NCBI GenBank assembly: GCA_020354595.1
Contig: CP070650.1
Span: 2,471,895-2,480,351, forward strand
Length of the DNA: 8,457 bases
Direction of reading: 5' to 3'
Origin: Myxococcales bacterium
GTDB taxonomy: Bacteria; Myxococcota_A; Polyangia; Polyangiales; Houyiibacteriaceae
The translations under genes were made by a program, and so were the position numbers. This document shows, in pieces, positions 1-6,589 of this stretch; the first letter of the stretch is position 1; each line of letters opens with the position of its first letter. The notes beneath the pieces are model-generated. The model worked only from the letters and a program-made list of their open reading frames with translations, was not told where the DNA came from and made no database searches.

Positions 1-302
1 TCGCCGAGCTTCACCTGGGCATCGAGGCGCGAGGGGTCGAGCTTGAGGATCTGCTTGTAGACCGCGATCGCCTTGAGGAAGAAGCCTTGTGCGGCGTAGT
101 GGTCTGCGACGTTCTGGTACGTGTCGATCGCGGAGCCCCGGTCGCCCTTGCGCACGTACAGATCGCCGATCTTCAGCAACGAGCGGACGTCGCGCTTGTC
201 GGCGTCGACGAGCTTCTTGTACTGCGCGATCGCCTTGTCGTACTGGCCCCGCGACTGGTGCTTCCGCGCCGCGTCCAACACCTTGTTTCGATTGATCCCC
301 AA
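1..302 (-). CDS. TPR-repeat protein, C-terminus cut by window edge
   Basis: The first 100 residues of a tetratricopeptide-repeat protein are visible; it runs off the left edge. It starts MGINRNKVLDAARKH and carries helical repeats with TPR spacing: roughly residues 13-40 (GQYDKAIAQYKKLV), 41-74 (LLKIGDLYVRKGDRGSAIDTYQ) and 75 onward (AAQGFFLKAIAVYKQILKLDP). TPRs are protein-protein scaffolds, so no reaction can be assigned. There is no signal peptide or membrane segment, so the protein is probably cytoplasmic. The start is taken as TTG at 302, because an in-frame TGA lies at 329-327 and no ATG or GTG occurs between; AGGGG sits only about 4 bases upstream, so the ribosome site is tight. GTG at 281 is an alternative. 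The gene follows accC by 76 bp, a gap with its own promoter candidate. Confidence 0.8.
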   Translation of the reverse strand, partial: MGINRNKVLDAARKHQSRGQYDKAIAQYKKLVDADKRDVRSLLKIGDLYVRKGDRGSAIDTYQNVADHYAAQGFFLKAIAVYKQILKLDPSRLDAQVKLG

Positions 303-342
303 AGCCCCTGCTAAGCCCCCATGCGTTCAGTGCACCCACACA

Positions 343-372
343 AGTCTACTAATGCCGCACGGGGGCGGTCAA
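343..372 (-). promoter_or_regulatory. Candidate sigma-70-like promoter of the TPR gene
   Basis: On the minus strand, TTGACC (372-367) resembles a -35 box and matches TTGACA at 5 of 6 bases. It is followed after 18 bp by TAGACT (348-343), which matches TATAAT at 4 of 6. Transcription would begin near 336, leaving a leader of about 35 bases before the TTG start. It lies in the 76-bp gap after the accC stop. No convincing intrinsic terminator for accC is seen in this gap. This is a pattern match only. Confidence 0.4.
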
Positions 373-378
373 CAAGCC

Positions 379-1713
379 CTAACCCTGAAGGTCGTCCAGG
401 AACCGGGTCGAAACCCGTCCTTCCTCGAAGGCAGGGTGCTCCAAGATGCGCTGGTGCAAGGGAATGTTGGTGCGAATCCCACCGATGATGGTTTCGCTGA
501 GCGCCCGGCGCATCTTGGCGATCGCTCGGGCACGTGTCGGGGCATGTACGACCAGCTTGGCGACCAGCGGGTCATAATGGGGAGGAACTCGGCCTCCTCC
601 GTAGACCCCGCTATCGACCCGGACGCCAGTTCCTCCGGCCATGTGGAGCTCGGTAATCAGCCCAGGCGAGGGGGCGAAGGTCTCCGGATCCTCGGCGTTG
701 ATGCGGCATTCGATGGCGTGGCCCCGCGGCGAAAGTTGGCGAGTGGGGAGCTCGAGCGCCTCGCCTTCTGCGATCCGGATCTGCTCGGCGACGAGGTCGA
801 CGCCCATGATGAGCTCGGTAACCGGATGCTCCACCTGAATGCGCGGGTTCATTTCGAGAAAGGTCAGCTCGCCGCGCTCATCGAGCAGAAACTCGAGCGT
901 GCCCGCCGACAGATAGCCCGCTTTGCTCATCGCCCGACGAATGGTTTCCGACATGTCGTTCCGTTGCTCTTCGCTGATCGCGACGCTCGGCGCCTCCTCG
1001 AGGATCTTCTGATGCCGACGTTGGATCGAGCATTCGCGCTCGCCGAGCACGTGGATGTTGCCGTGCTCGTCCCCGACGATCTGGAACTCGATGTGTCGCG
1101 GGCGCTCGAGGTACTTTTCGAAGTAGAGCGCCCCGCTTCCGAACGCGGCCAGCGACTCTGCGCGCGCGATGTCGAAAGCGGCCCGAACCTCTTCGGCGGA
1201 GCGAAGGATTTGCATTCCTCGGCCGCCACCTCCACCTGATGCCTTGAGTAGGACGGGGAAGCCGAGCGCCTCGGCCTTTCTCACTGCGTCGTCGACGTCC
1301 GTGATCAAATCGCTGCCCTCGAGAATCGGTAGGCCAAGCGACTTGGCCAGGGATCTCGCGCTCACCTTGTCGCCCCACTGGCGCATCTGCTCGGGAAGCG
1401 GGCCGATGAAACGAAGGTCGCACTGGGCGCAGGTCTCCGCGAACTCCGGATTCTCGGAAAGAAACCCGTAGCCTGGATGCACCGCGTCCGCGCCAGTGAT
1501 CTCCGCGGCGGCGATGATCGCCGGAATGTGCAAATAGCTTCGCGACGGCTCCGCGGGGCCGATGCAGATCGCTTCGTCCGCGAGGCGGGTGTGCAGCGCG
1601 TCAGCGTCGATTTCGCTGTGTACGGCGACCGTACGCAGGCCGCGTTCTCGGCAAGACCGAATCACGCGTAGCGCGATCTCTCCCCGGTTTGCGATCAGGA
1701 CTTTTTCGAACAC
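379..1713 (-). CDS. accC: Biotin carboxylase subunit of acetyl-CoA carboxylase
   Basis: This cytoplasmic enzyme carboxylates the biotin on AccB using ATP and bicarbonate, the first half-reaction of acetyl-CoA carboxylase and the committed step of fatty-acid synthesis. At 444 residues it is full length for a stand-alone AccC. The N-terminal domain (about 1-110) opens [13 protein letters not shown] and holds [10 protein letters not shown] (79-88). The ATP-grasp domain has K116 and K157, the glycine-rich loop [11 protein letters not shown] (157-167), [12 protein letters not shown] (225-236), E274 and E287[13 protein letters not shown]. The C-terminal domain has RINAEDP with R337. These match the E. 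coli residues K116, K159, E276, E288, R292 and R338. Oddly, Pro290 stands where most AccC proteins have Thr (MNTR). The start is GTG at 1713, two bases after the accB stop, with only a weak ribosome site, so translation is probably coupled. accA and accD are not in the window. Confidence 0.96.
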   Translation of the reverse strand: MFEKVLIANRGEIALRVIRSCRERGLRTVAVHSEIDADALHTRLADEAICIGPAEPSRSYLHIPAIIAAAEITGADAVHPGYGFLSENPEFAETCAQCDLRFIGPLPEQMRQWGDKVSARSLAKSLGLPILEGSDLITDVDDAVRKAEALGFPVLLKASGGGGGRGMQILRSAEEVRAAFDIARAESLAAFGSGALYFEKYLERPRHIEFQIVGDEHGNIHVLGERECSIQRRHQKILEEAPSVAISEEQRNDMSETIRRAMSKAGYLSAGTLEFLLDERGELTFLEMNPRIQVEHPVTELIMGVDLVAEQIRIAEGEALELPTRQLSPRGHAIECRINAEDPETFAPSPGLITELHMAGGTGVRVDSGVYGGGRVPPHYDPLVAKLVVHAPTRARAIAKMRRALSETIIGGIRTNIPLHQRILEHPAFEEGRVSTRFLDDLQG

Positions 1714-1715
1714 GG

Positions 1716-2165
1716 TCAGGTCGTTTCGATCCGGAAGAGCCTATCGCCGTACTCGACCGGCTTGCCGTTGTCCACGAGCACCTCCACGACCGTGCCGGCC
1801 GTCTCGGCCTCGATCTCGTTCATGAGCTTCATCGCTTCGACGATGCAGAGCACTTGGCCCGTGACGACCGCGTCGCCCACTTCGACGAACGCGTCTGCAT
1901 CCGGCGAAGGCGACCGATAGAACGTGCCGACGAAGGGGGAGGTCACGTAGACGCCGTTCGCGTCAACCGTGTGCGTCGACTCCACGGCCGGAGCCTCCGA
2001 CGCGACCTGCGGCGCAACGGATTGCGCAGCGAGTGCGCCCACGACCAACGCCGGATCGCGCCGCACCCGAATGCGGTCATCATCTTGCTCGACTTCGATC
2101 TCGGTGAGGTTCGACTCGTCGAGTAGACGGATGAGCTCGCGGAGTTGCTCGAGGTCCAGCTTCAT
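1716..2165 (-). CDS. accB: Biotin carboxyl carrier protein of acetyl-CoA carboxylase
   Basis: This 149-residue carrier is biotinylated on one lysine and shuttles carboxyl groups from AccC to the carboxyltransferase. The layout is typical: an N-terminal helical segment (about 1-37, [19 protein letters not shown]), a short Ala/Val/Pro linker (38-65), then the biotinyl/lipoyl domain (about 70-149). The latter includes the thumb-type segment [15 protein letters not shown] (76-90) and the biotinylation site EAMKLMNEI with K113. E. coli AccB is 156 residues with K122, so length and motif agree. The ATG overlaps the aroQ stop as ATGA (4 bp), and accC follows 2 bp after its stop. No clear ribosome site precedes the start, which suggests coupling to aroQ translation. 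Confidence 0.96.
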   Translation of the reverse strand: MKLDLEQLRELIRLLDESNLTEIEVEQDDDRIRVRRDPALVVGALAAQSVAPQVASEAPAVESTHTVDANGVYVTSPFVGTFYRSPSPDADAFVEVGDAVVTGQVLCIVEAMKLMNEIEAETAGTVVEVLVDNGKPVEYGDRLFRIETT

Positions 2166-2614
2166 GCAGCGTTGAGATAGTCGATCAGCGCACGAAGGCC
2201 AAGCGCGTAGCTATTCTTTCCGAAGCCGATGACCGAGCCAATACACACCGCGGCCGTGACAGATTGATGACGAAATGATTCGCGCGCCTGCGTGTTCGAA
2301 ATGTGTACCTCGATGGTCGGCAAACCCGCGGCCGCGATTCCGTCACGCAGAGACACCGAGGTGTGCGTGAGGCCGCCGGGGTTGATCAGTACACCATCGA
2401 ATGAATCGCGCGCATCGTGGAGCCAATCGATCAACTGTCCTTCTTGGTTCGATTGCCGGCATTCGACCGTCGCGCCGAGGTCGCTGCCCAAGTCGGCGAG
2501 CTCTTCGGCGATGTCGTCCAAGGTGGTCGAGCCGTATACATCGGGCTCGCGCGTCCCCAACAGGTTCAGGTTGGGTCCGTTCAGCACAAGGACGCGTTTC
2601 AGCGAGGCCGCCAT
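2162..2614 (-). CDS. aroQ: Type II 3-dehydroquinate dehydratase
   Basis: This enzyme converts 3-dehydroquinate to 3-dehydroshikimate in the shikimate pathway to aromatic amino acids. The protein is 150 residues, normal for the type II, flavodoxin-like dodecameric family. Conserved blocks are [18 protein letters not shown] (11-28), [15 protein letters not shown] (54-68), [15 protein letters not shown] (77-91) and [18 protein letters not shown] (101-118). Active-site residues R22, Y27, N78, H84, H104 and R115 each sit three positions after their Mycobacterium tuberculosis counterparts (R19, Y24, N75, H81, H101, R112), so the enzyme should be active. It starts at ATG 2614, three bases after the Roadblock gene stop, with no clear ribosome site. 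Its stop overlaps the accB start. The aroQ-accB-accC order is a known arrangement in many bacteria. Confidence 0.96.
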   Translation of the reverse strand: MAASLKRVLVLNGPNLNLLGTREPDVYGSTTLDDIAEELADLGSDLGATVECRQSNQEGQLIDWLHDARDSFDGVLINPGGLTHTSVSLRDGIAAAGLPTIEVHISNTQARESFRHQSVTAAVCIGSVIGFGKNSYALGLRALIDYLNAA

Positions 2615-2617
2615 GCG

Positions 2618-2974
2618 TCAGAGGTTTTCGATCAACGTGGGCGCGCTGGTCCTCAGGAGATAACGCGCCTTGCCGACGTTGCCGCCCGGCTCGACGGCGA
2701 GAGCGACGAAGTACTCGTCGGTGAGCATGCGGACGACCGTCGTGAGTCGCTCGGTCTGAACGGAGACCTCTTTGGTGGTGCCCGCGTCGAGCATCTCCGC
2801 GGCGCGCTGCACGCCTTTGAGGACCACGCTGTACTCCATGCCGACCGACTCGATGTCGAACGGCCCGTCGCCGCTCGAGTACTGGTCGATGGCGATCCCG
2901 TCCGAGGCCATGAGCAGCCCGGCTACGCCACCATCGGTTCGATCGACGAGGTCTTGCAGAATCTCTTTGAACAT
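2618..2974 (-). CDS. Roadblock/LC7-domain protein
   Basis: This small 118-residue protein is one Roadblock/LC7 domain. It has an N-terminal helix (MFKEILQDLVDRTDGG), strands around GVAGLLMASDGIAID (16-30), a central helix (about 45-63, YSVVLKGVQRAAEML) and C-terminal strands (VSVQTERLTTVVRMLTDEY, 70-88; VALAVEPGGNVGKARYLLR, 90-108). Family members are dimeric and usually act as regulators or scaffolds of small Ras-like GTPases; MglB, the GAP of MglA in Myxococcus polarity, is the known bacterial example. No partner GTPase lies in this window, so the specific role is unknown. GGAGG sits a few bases before the ATG, a good ribosome site. The gene follows the kinase stop by 43 bp and precedes aroQ by 3 bp, so it leads the aroQ-accBC group, either as its first gene or as a continuation of the upstream operon. 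Confidence 0.85.
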   Translation of the reverse strand: MFKEILQDLVDRTDGGVAGLLMASDGIAIDQYSSGDGPFDIESVGMEYSVVLKGVQRAAEMLDAGTTKEVSVQTERLTTVVRMLTDEYFVALAVEPGGNVGKARYLLRTSAPTLIENL

Positions 2975-3017
2975 CGCCCCTCCGCTTCGCCAATCACCGC
3001 ACGGAAGGGGCCGCGGG

Positions 3018-4409
3018 TCAAGTATCGCGTCCCGGGCTCAGCACTACGGTGAGGCCGCCGCCGTCTGTCTCGCGGAGCTCGAGCCGGAGCCGGTGCCGCT
3101 TGGCGACGTCGTTCACGATGTGGAGACCAAGACCCATCCCATGAGGGTGGCGGGTGCGTGCTTCGCTTCCGCGGACCGACGGCTCTAGGACGCGAGCGCG
3201 GTCCTTGTCGGGGATGCCCGGACCGTCGTCGATCACTTCGAGCGTCCACCCGCCGGTTCGTCCACTCAGCACGACTGCGACGTGCCCGCCCGAACGGTTG
3301 TAGCGGACGGCGTTTTGGACGAGGTTTCCGAGCGCCTGCTCGAGCAACGTGAGGTCGCCTTGGACCTCGACCAGAGCATCGGGAACGCCGACCTCGAGGG
3401 CGATCTGCTTGCGGGTCGCGACCGGCTTCTGCCGATCGACCACACGTTCGACGAGCCGGTTCAAATCAATCGTGTCGTAATGCGCGAGACCTTCGGTCGC
3501 TTCGAGCCGAGCGGCCGCGTTGAGGTTGTGGAGGAGCGAGCCCAAGTATTGCGACTCTTCGATGCTCGGGACGATCGCTTTGGCGTCGAGCGTCTCGCCG
3601 GCTTCGATGCGCTGCTGGAGCGACACCAGGTGCCCTTGCAGCACGCTGAGCGGCAGCATCACGTCGTGCGTCGTATTGGCGATGTAGTTCCGAAGCGCGA
3701 CCTCGCGGGCCCGAAGTGAAGCGAGCTGCGCTTGTATGGTTTGCCGGCTCTGCTCGAACGCGGCTCCGAGCTCTGCGATTTCATCGCTGCCCTCGACGTG
3801 GATCCGTTCATCCGAGCCGGCTCCCAGGCGTCGAACGGATTCGGTGAGTTGGCGCACCCGCCGCACGATCGGCCCGGCCGCAAAGAGCGCAACGACGATG
3901 ACGACCAAAGCGATGAGAAGAGGCGGGATGAGCATCGCACCGGAGAACCACGGCGGTGGCCCCTTGGCTCTCAACAACACCACGGCGCATGGGCCTTCGT
4001 CCCATGGCATTCGCACCGCCACCTCGGCGCGCTCATGAGCGGCCGAGCGGGTCGACGCGACATCGTTGCCGGCATCCAGCTCTCTTCTGAGCGCCGGTGG
4101 GAACGGCGGGCTCGCTGGGTTACGGCTTCGATAGTTGGCGTCGTATGCAAAGAAGCGGGGCTTCGGAAACGGGCCGCGTGCGGAGGGGGAGCCTCGCCGC
4201 GCGTTCCGTCTTCCGCGCGCCGGAGGCCAGGATTCCGGATTGGCCTCGCAGCGCGATCGGCCTCCGGACTCCATGCGGTGCACGGCCGCTTCGGCAAGCG
4301 CGTCGACGCGCATCCGCGAGTGCCAACGCGATTGCGCCCAGCCGAGCGCGAAGAGCACCGCGACCGTCGCGATGCCCAAAGTCAGCGCAAGTCGGGTGCG
4401 AAGCTTCAC
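3018..4409 (-). CDS. Membrane sensor histidine kinase (HAMP-HisKA-HATPase)
   Basis: This is the sensor of the two-component pair, 463 residues from GTG 4409. That start overlaps the regulator's stop as GTGA and has GGAGGGG just upstream; the longer frame from 4442 lacks these. The order is: membrane helix 1 (about 5-24), a periplasmic region (about 25-153) rich in Arg and Pro with two Cys (54, 141), helix 2 (about 155-178), HAMP (about 179-232), HisKA with H248, and the ATPase domain with N-box NLVQNAVRYN (N366), DDGPGIPD (394-401) and GMGLGL (424-429). It should autophosphorylate H248 and pass phosphate to D52 of the neighbouring regulator. The H-box reads HDVMLPL: the position four after His, usually Thr or Asn and needed for phosphatase activity in this class, is Leu. 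The layout resembles CpxA, but the signal sensed cannot be read from the sequence. Confidence 0.93.
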   Translation of the reverse strand: MKLRTRLALTLGIATVAVLFALGWAQSRWHSRMRVDALAEAAVHRMESGGRSRCEANPESWPPARGRRNARRGSPSARGPFPKPRFFAYDANYRSRNPASPPFPPALRRELDAGNDVASTRSAAHERAEVAVRMPWDEGPCAVVLLRAKGPPPWFSGAMLIPPLLIALVVIVVALFAAGPIVRRVRQLTESVRRLGAGSDERIHVEGSDEIAELGAAFEQSRQTIQAQLASLRAREVALRNYIANTTHDVMLPLSVLQGHLVSLQQRIEAGETLDAKAIVPSIEESQYLGSLLHNLNAAARLEATEGLAHYDTIDLNRLVERVVDRQKPVATRKQIALEVGVPDALVEVQGDLTLLEQALGNLVQNAVRYNRSGGHVAVVLSGRTGGWTLEVIDDGPGIPDKDRARVLEPSVRGSEARTRHPHGMGLGLHIVNDVAKRHRLRLELRETDGGGLTVVLSPGRDT

Positions 4410-5074
4410 GACCCCTCCGACAGCCGATAGCCGATGCCCCACACCGTTTCGAGCTGTTTGGCGTCTTCCCCGAGCTTCGTGCGGAGCCGAGAGATGTGAA
4501 CGTCGAGTGTGCGCCGGCTCGAGTCTTGCGCCGGGTCGAGCGCAGCCTCGACGAGCGCGTCGCGCGTGACGGCGGCGCCCTTGCGGCGGGCCAGGGCCGT
4601 CAGGATCTCGAGCTCGACCGGTGTGAGCGACAATGCGTTGCCGCTCGCGGTCACCTCACGGCGTTCTAGGTCGATGACGATCGCGCCGACGACGAGCCGT
4701 TCGTTGCCCGAAAGGTTGGGCCTACGCAGACATGCCTGGATGCGCGCCAAGAGCTCTTCAGGGAAGAAAGGCTTGGTGACGTAGTCGTCGGCGCCGAGCT
4801 GTAGCCCGCGAATTTTGTCGGCCGTGTCGTCGCGCGCGCTCAGGATCAGCACGGGAACTTCAGACTTCGCACGATAACGCTTCAGCAGATCCATCCCGTA
4901 GGTTCCGGGCAGCATCAGGTCCAAAACGATGAGGCGATAGTCGTCTGGCCGGAGGCTTCGCGCATCATCACCGTCTTGGACCCAGTGCGGCTCGAACCCT
5001 GCCTCGCGAAGCGAATCGATCACTTGTTGGCCAAGCGCGACGTCGTCTTCCACGAGCAGGATTCGATTGGACAC
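4406..5074 (-). CDS. OmpR-family response regulator
   Basis: This 222-residue transcription factor has a receiver domain (about 1-118) and a winged-helix DNA-binding domain (about 125-220). The receiver has acidic residues D10 and D11, phospho-acceptor D52 (LIVLDLMLPGTYG), S79 and K101 (KPF), so it is a complete, phosphorylatable domain. The output domain has LTPVELEILTAL (150-161), the recognition-helix segment RTLDVHISRLRTKLG (188-202) and VWGIGYRL (211-218), all typical of OmpR/PhoB/CpxR proteins. These usually bind direct repeats spaced about one helical turn. The start is GTG 5074, 11 bp after the Spy-like gene stop, with only weak GAGA upstream. Its stop overlaps the kinase start by 4 bp. 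Its likely targets are the two matching 23-bp sites at 5574-5596 and 7388-7410 (inference). Confidence 0.95.
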   Translation of the reverse strand: MSNRILLVEDDVALGQQVIDSLREAGFEPHWVQDGDDARSLRPDDYRLIVLDLMLPGTYGMDLLKRYRAKSEVPVLILSARDDTADKIRGLQLGADDYVTKPFFPEELLARIQACLRRPNLSGNERLVVGAIVIDLERREVTASGNALSLTPVELEILTALARRKGAAVTRDALVEAALDPAQDSSRRTLDVHISRLRTKLGEDAKQLETVWGIGYRLSEGS

Positions 5075-5085
5075 TGGGTTCTCGC

Positions 5086-5526
5086 TTACTGGTCGTCGGA
5101 GCTGTGGCGACGCTCGAACCGCTGCTCCATCATTTCGGCCTTCTTCTCGCGCTTCAGCAGCCGCAGCTCGTCACGCTGCTCGCAGCTCAGATTGGCATAG
5201 ATCTGATCCTCGGTCGCGAAATGGAGGTCTCGGAATGCAAGGAACTTCTCTTTGCCGCGCTCCATTTCCTTGATCTCCGCGGCCTGGTTCTTTGCGCCCT
5301 CCGCGATCGTCCGGACCTGTTGCTCCTGCGCGGAGCTGAGGTCTAGCCGCTCGACCATTTCCTCGAGAAACGCGTCCATCTTGGCCTCGCTGAACGGACC
5401 GCCCCTGCCATGGGGGCCTCCGGGTGGTCCGCCGTGGGCGAGCGCGATGCCGCCCGCGGTCAGCACGAGGGCCGAAACGCCCCCCACTAGAGCCGCGACG
5501 ATGGTTTGTTTGTTGATGAGCTTCAT
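5086..5526 (-). CDS. Secreted Spy/CpxP-like periplasmic protein
   Basis: This 146-residue protein has a signal peptide (MKLINKQTIVAALVGGVSAL onward; likely cleavage after ALA30) and a mature start HGGPPGGPHGRGG (31-43) that may bind metal. The rest is predicted helical and highly charged. It holds two LTxxQ-like segments: LDLSSAQEQQV (61-71) and NLSCEQRDEL (112-121), the hallmark repeats of Spy/CpxP/CnrX-type proteins. Relatives act in the periplasm as chaperones or as brakes on a sensor kinase. It sits directly before the regulator (11 bp gap) and kinase, so it may modulate that kinase as CpxP does CpxA; this is inferred from position. The LTxxQ match is loose, with Ser for Thr, so the family call is moderate. 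The start ATG 5526 has a good site, AGGAAGGA, about 8 bases upstream. Confidence 0.75.
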   Translation of the reverse strand: MKLINKQTIVAALVGGVSALVLTAGGIALAHGGPPGGPHGRGGPFSEAKMDAFLEEMVERLDLSSAQEQQVRTIAEGAKNQAAEIKEMERGKEKFLAFRDLHFATEDQIYANLSCEQRDELRLLKREKKAEMMEQRFERRHSSDDQ

Positions 5527-5565
5527 GAGTCGTTCCTTCCTGGGGATCTCGTCTTCCCCATGAAG
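5521..5565 (-). promoter_or_regulatory. Structured leader of the Spy-like operon with 12-codon upstream ORF
   Basis: On the minus strand CTTCAT (5565-5560) is the exact complement of the start region ATGAAG (5526-5521). Next to it GGGGA (5559-5555) pairs with TCCCC (5546-5542). Folded, the start codon would be paired and the ribosome site AGGAAGGA left in a bulge of about 15 bases. The same stretch encodes a 12-codon ORF (5561-5523, peptide MGKTRSPGRNDS) whose TGA overlaps the gene's ATG as ATGA, but no ribosome site precedes it. If transcription starts downstream of 5565 the outer arm is absent and only the inner hairpin, or a protein-binding palindrome, remains. Confidence 0.4.
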
Positions 5566-5573
5566 TAAAGGGC

Positions 5574-5596
5574 CCGAACCTTACGCGACTCTTAAC
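5574..5596 (-). promoter_or_regulatory. Putative response-regulator box, Spy-like operon copy
   Basis: On the minus strand this reads GTTAAGAG, then TCG, then CGTAAGGTT, then C, then GG. It matches 19 of 23 bases of the site at 7388-7410 in the same orientation relative to its gene. Two TAAG cores (5594-5591 and 5583-5580) are exactly 11 bp apart, one helical turn, as expected for tandem OmpR-family subunits. It ends 47 bases before the Spy-like start codon. A possible -10, TTTACT (5569-5564), lies just downstream. It also lies 49 bases upstream of the divergent exonuclease gene and could affect that too. The binding partner is inferred to be the regulator encoded at 4406-5074. Confidence 0.6.
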
Positions 5597-5645
5597 AGCG
5601 ACGATTTTTCGCTCGGCGCATTCGTTTTTGGGCTAGTTTTCGGTC

Positions 5646-6374
5646 GTGGGGCGCTCTTTTCTAGTGCTGGACATCGAGACGGTTCCCGACCCCGAGCTGG
5701 TCTGGGACGCCGCCGTCGAGGGCTTTGCGCCGGCGCCGTTTCATCAAGTCGTGGCCCTCGGTGTGCTCTGGCTCGACAGCGATCACCAGCTCTTGAAGCT
5801 CGGCGCTTTCGGAGGTGAAGAAGACGCGCCACCCGACGAGTCGAAGGTGCTCCAGGAGTTCGCCGACTTCATCGGTGAACGGCACCCCACGATGGTCACC
5901 TTCAACGGCCGCCGTTTCGATCTTCCCGTGCTCGCGAACCGCATGCTCAAGTACGGCGTCCCATTTCCAGCGTATTACGCAGGCCGAAGCGGGCGAGTCG
6001 ACTACCGCTATCGTTTCAGCGACGAAGGTCACATGGACCTCGCCGACGTCCTCACCGACTTCGGTGCCAGCCGCATGCCGAGCCTCGACGCGCTCGCCCA
6101 GCTCGTCGGCATGCCCGGCAAGATGGGCGTCGATGGCTCGAAGGTTCAAAGCATGCACGAACAAGGCAAGCACGCCGAGATCCGCGACTACTGCCTCCAC
6201 GATGTGGTCCAGACCACGTTCGTTTTTCTTCGAGCCGAGCTCCTCCGAGGCCGAATGACCCGCGAAGACTACCGCGTGAAGGCGGAAGCACTTTGGGCCG
6301 CCCTCGAGAGGGATCCGAGAGTCGCTGACGTCCTCGAACGAGCCGACAAGGCCAAAGCGCTGCTGACTCCCTAG
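5646..6374 (+). CDS. PolB-like 3'-5' exonuclease (DEDDy)
   Basis: This 242-residue soluble protein matches the predicted 3'-5' exonucleases related to the proofreading domain of DNA polymerase B (Pfam DNA_pol_B_exo2 type). All three Exo motifs are visible: Exo I as DIETVPD (D9, E11); Exo II as FNGRRFDLPVL (N87, D92); and Exo III as YCLHD (Y182, D186), the DEDDy form; HMDLADVL (D131) lies between. It should remove nucleotides from 3' ends using two metal ions, probably in repair or nucleic-acid turnover, but the in vivo role of this family is not established. There is no polymerase domain. The start is GTG 5646: an in-frame TAG lies at 5634-5636 and Exo I begins at residue 9, so no other start works. 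No ribosome site is visible upstream. It is divergent from the Spy-like operon. Confidence 0.88.
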   Translation: MGRSFLVLDIETVPDPELVWDAAVEGFAPAPFHQVVALGVLWLDSDHQLLKLGAFGGEEDAPPDESKVLQEFADFIGERHPTMVTFNGRRFDLPVLANRMLKYGVPFPAYYAGRSGRVDYRYRFSDEGHMDLADVLTDFGASRMPSLDALAQLVGMPGKMGVDGSKVQSMHEQGKHAEIRDYCLHDVVQTTFVFLRAELLRGRMTREDYRVKAEALWAALERDPRVADVLERADKAKALLTP

Positions 6375-6589
6375 TTGCTCCGGGCCCCATTGCGAATCGG
6401 CGTTTGATCAGCCAATGTCCCGACCACGCGGTCCGCGCGGAGCTCGGAGCGCATGCTTCTGCGCAATTACAGGCGAAGCCTGACCGTCGAATCGACCACC
6501 GGTGCCGCGCCGACTCGAGGCAAGGCCCTGCCGTGAACTCAGATGTTGCCGCGCCGGCAATCGACTCCCGAAAGGAGTCGTATGCCGAC
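6375..6589 (+). other. Intergenic/leader region before the desaturase, with hairpin 6562-6580
   Basis: This 215-bp stretch has no convincing gene, promoter or terminator. Its one clear structure is a perfect hairpin: CGACTCC (6562-6568), loop CGAAA, GGAGTCG (6574-6580). The 3' arm contains GGAG, the only good ribosome-site match before ATG 6590, so the fold could hide it. If translation instead begins at GTG 6533, the hairpin lies inside the coding region. Confidence 0.45.

Noticed and set aside
121..1239. 372-codon open frame on the plus strand
   Set aside because: It is antisense to accC, whose motifs are unmistakable; the frame is open only because of GC-rich codon bias, and the translation shows no domain.
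2417..3052. 211-codon plus-strand frame across aroQ and the Roadblock gene
   Set aside because: It is antisense to two well-supported genes and has no recognisable motif.
4410..4442. Upstream extension of the histidine kinase to 4442
   Set aside because: GTG 4409 has GGAGGGG upstream and a GTGA overlap with the regulator stop, and it places the membrane helix at the N-terminus as expected.
4406..5526. Naming the module cpxP-cpxR-cpxA
   Set aside because: The layout is analogous, but the operator (TAAG cores 11 bp apart) differs from the E. coli Cpx box and the kinase sensor region is unlike a recognisable CpxA domain, so no gene symbols were assigned.
5574..5596. ECF sigma-factor promoter reading of the shared 23-bp element
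   Set aside because: The two conserved cores are only 11 bp apart, too close for -35 and -10 boxes; a tandem regulator site fits better.
5661..6200. 179-codon minus-strand frame opposite the exonuclease
   Set aside because: The plus-strand frame carries all Exo motifs; the antisense frame has none.
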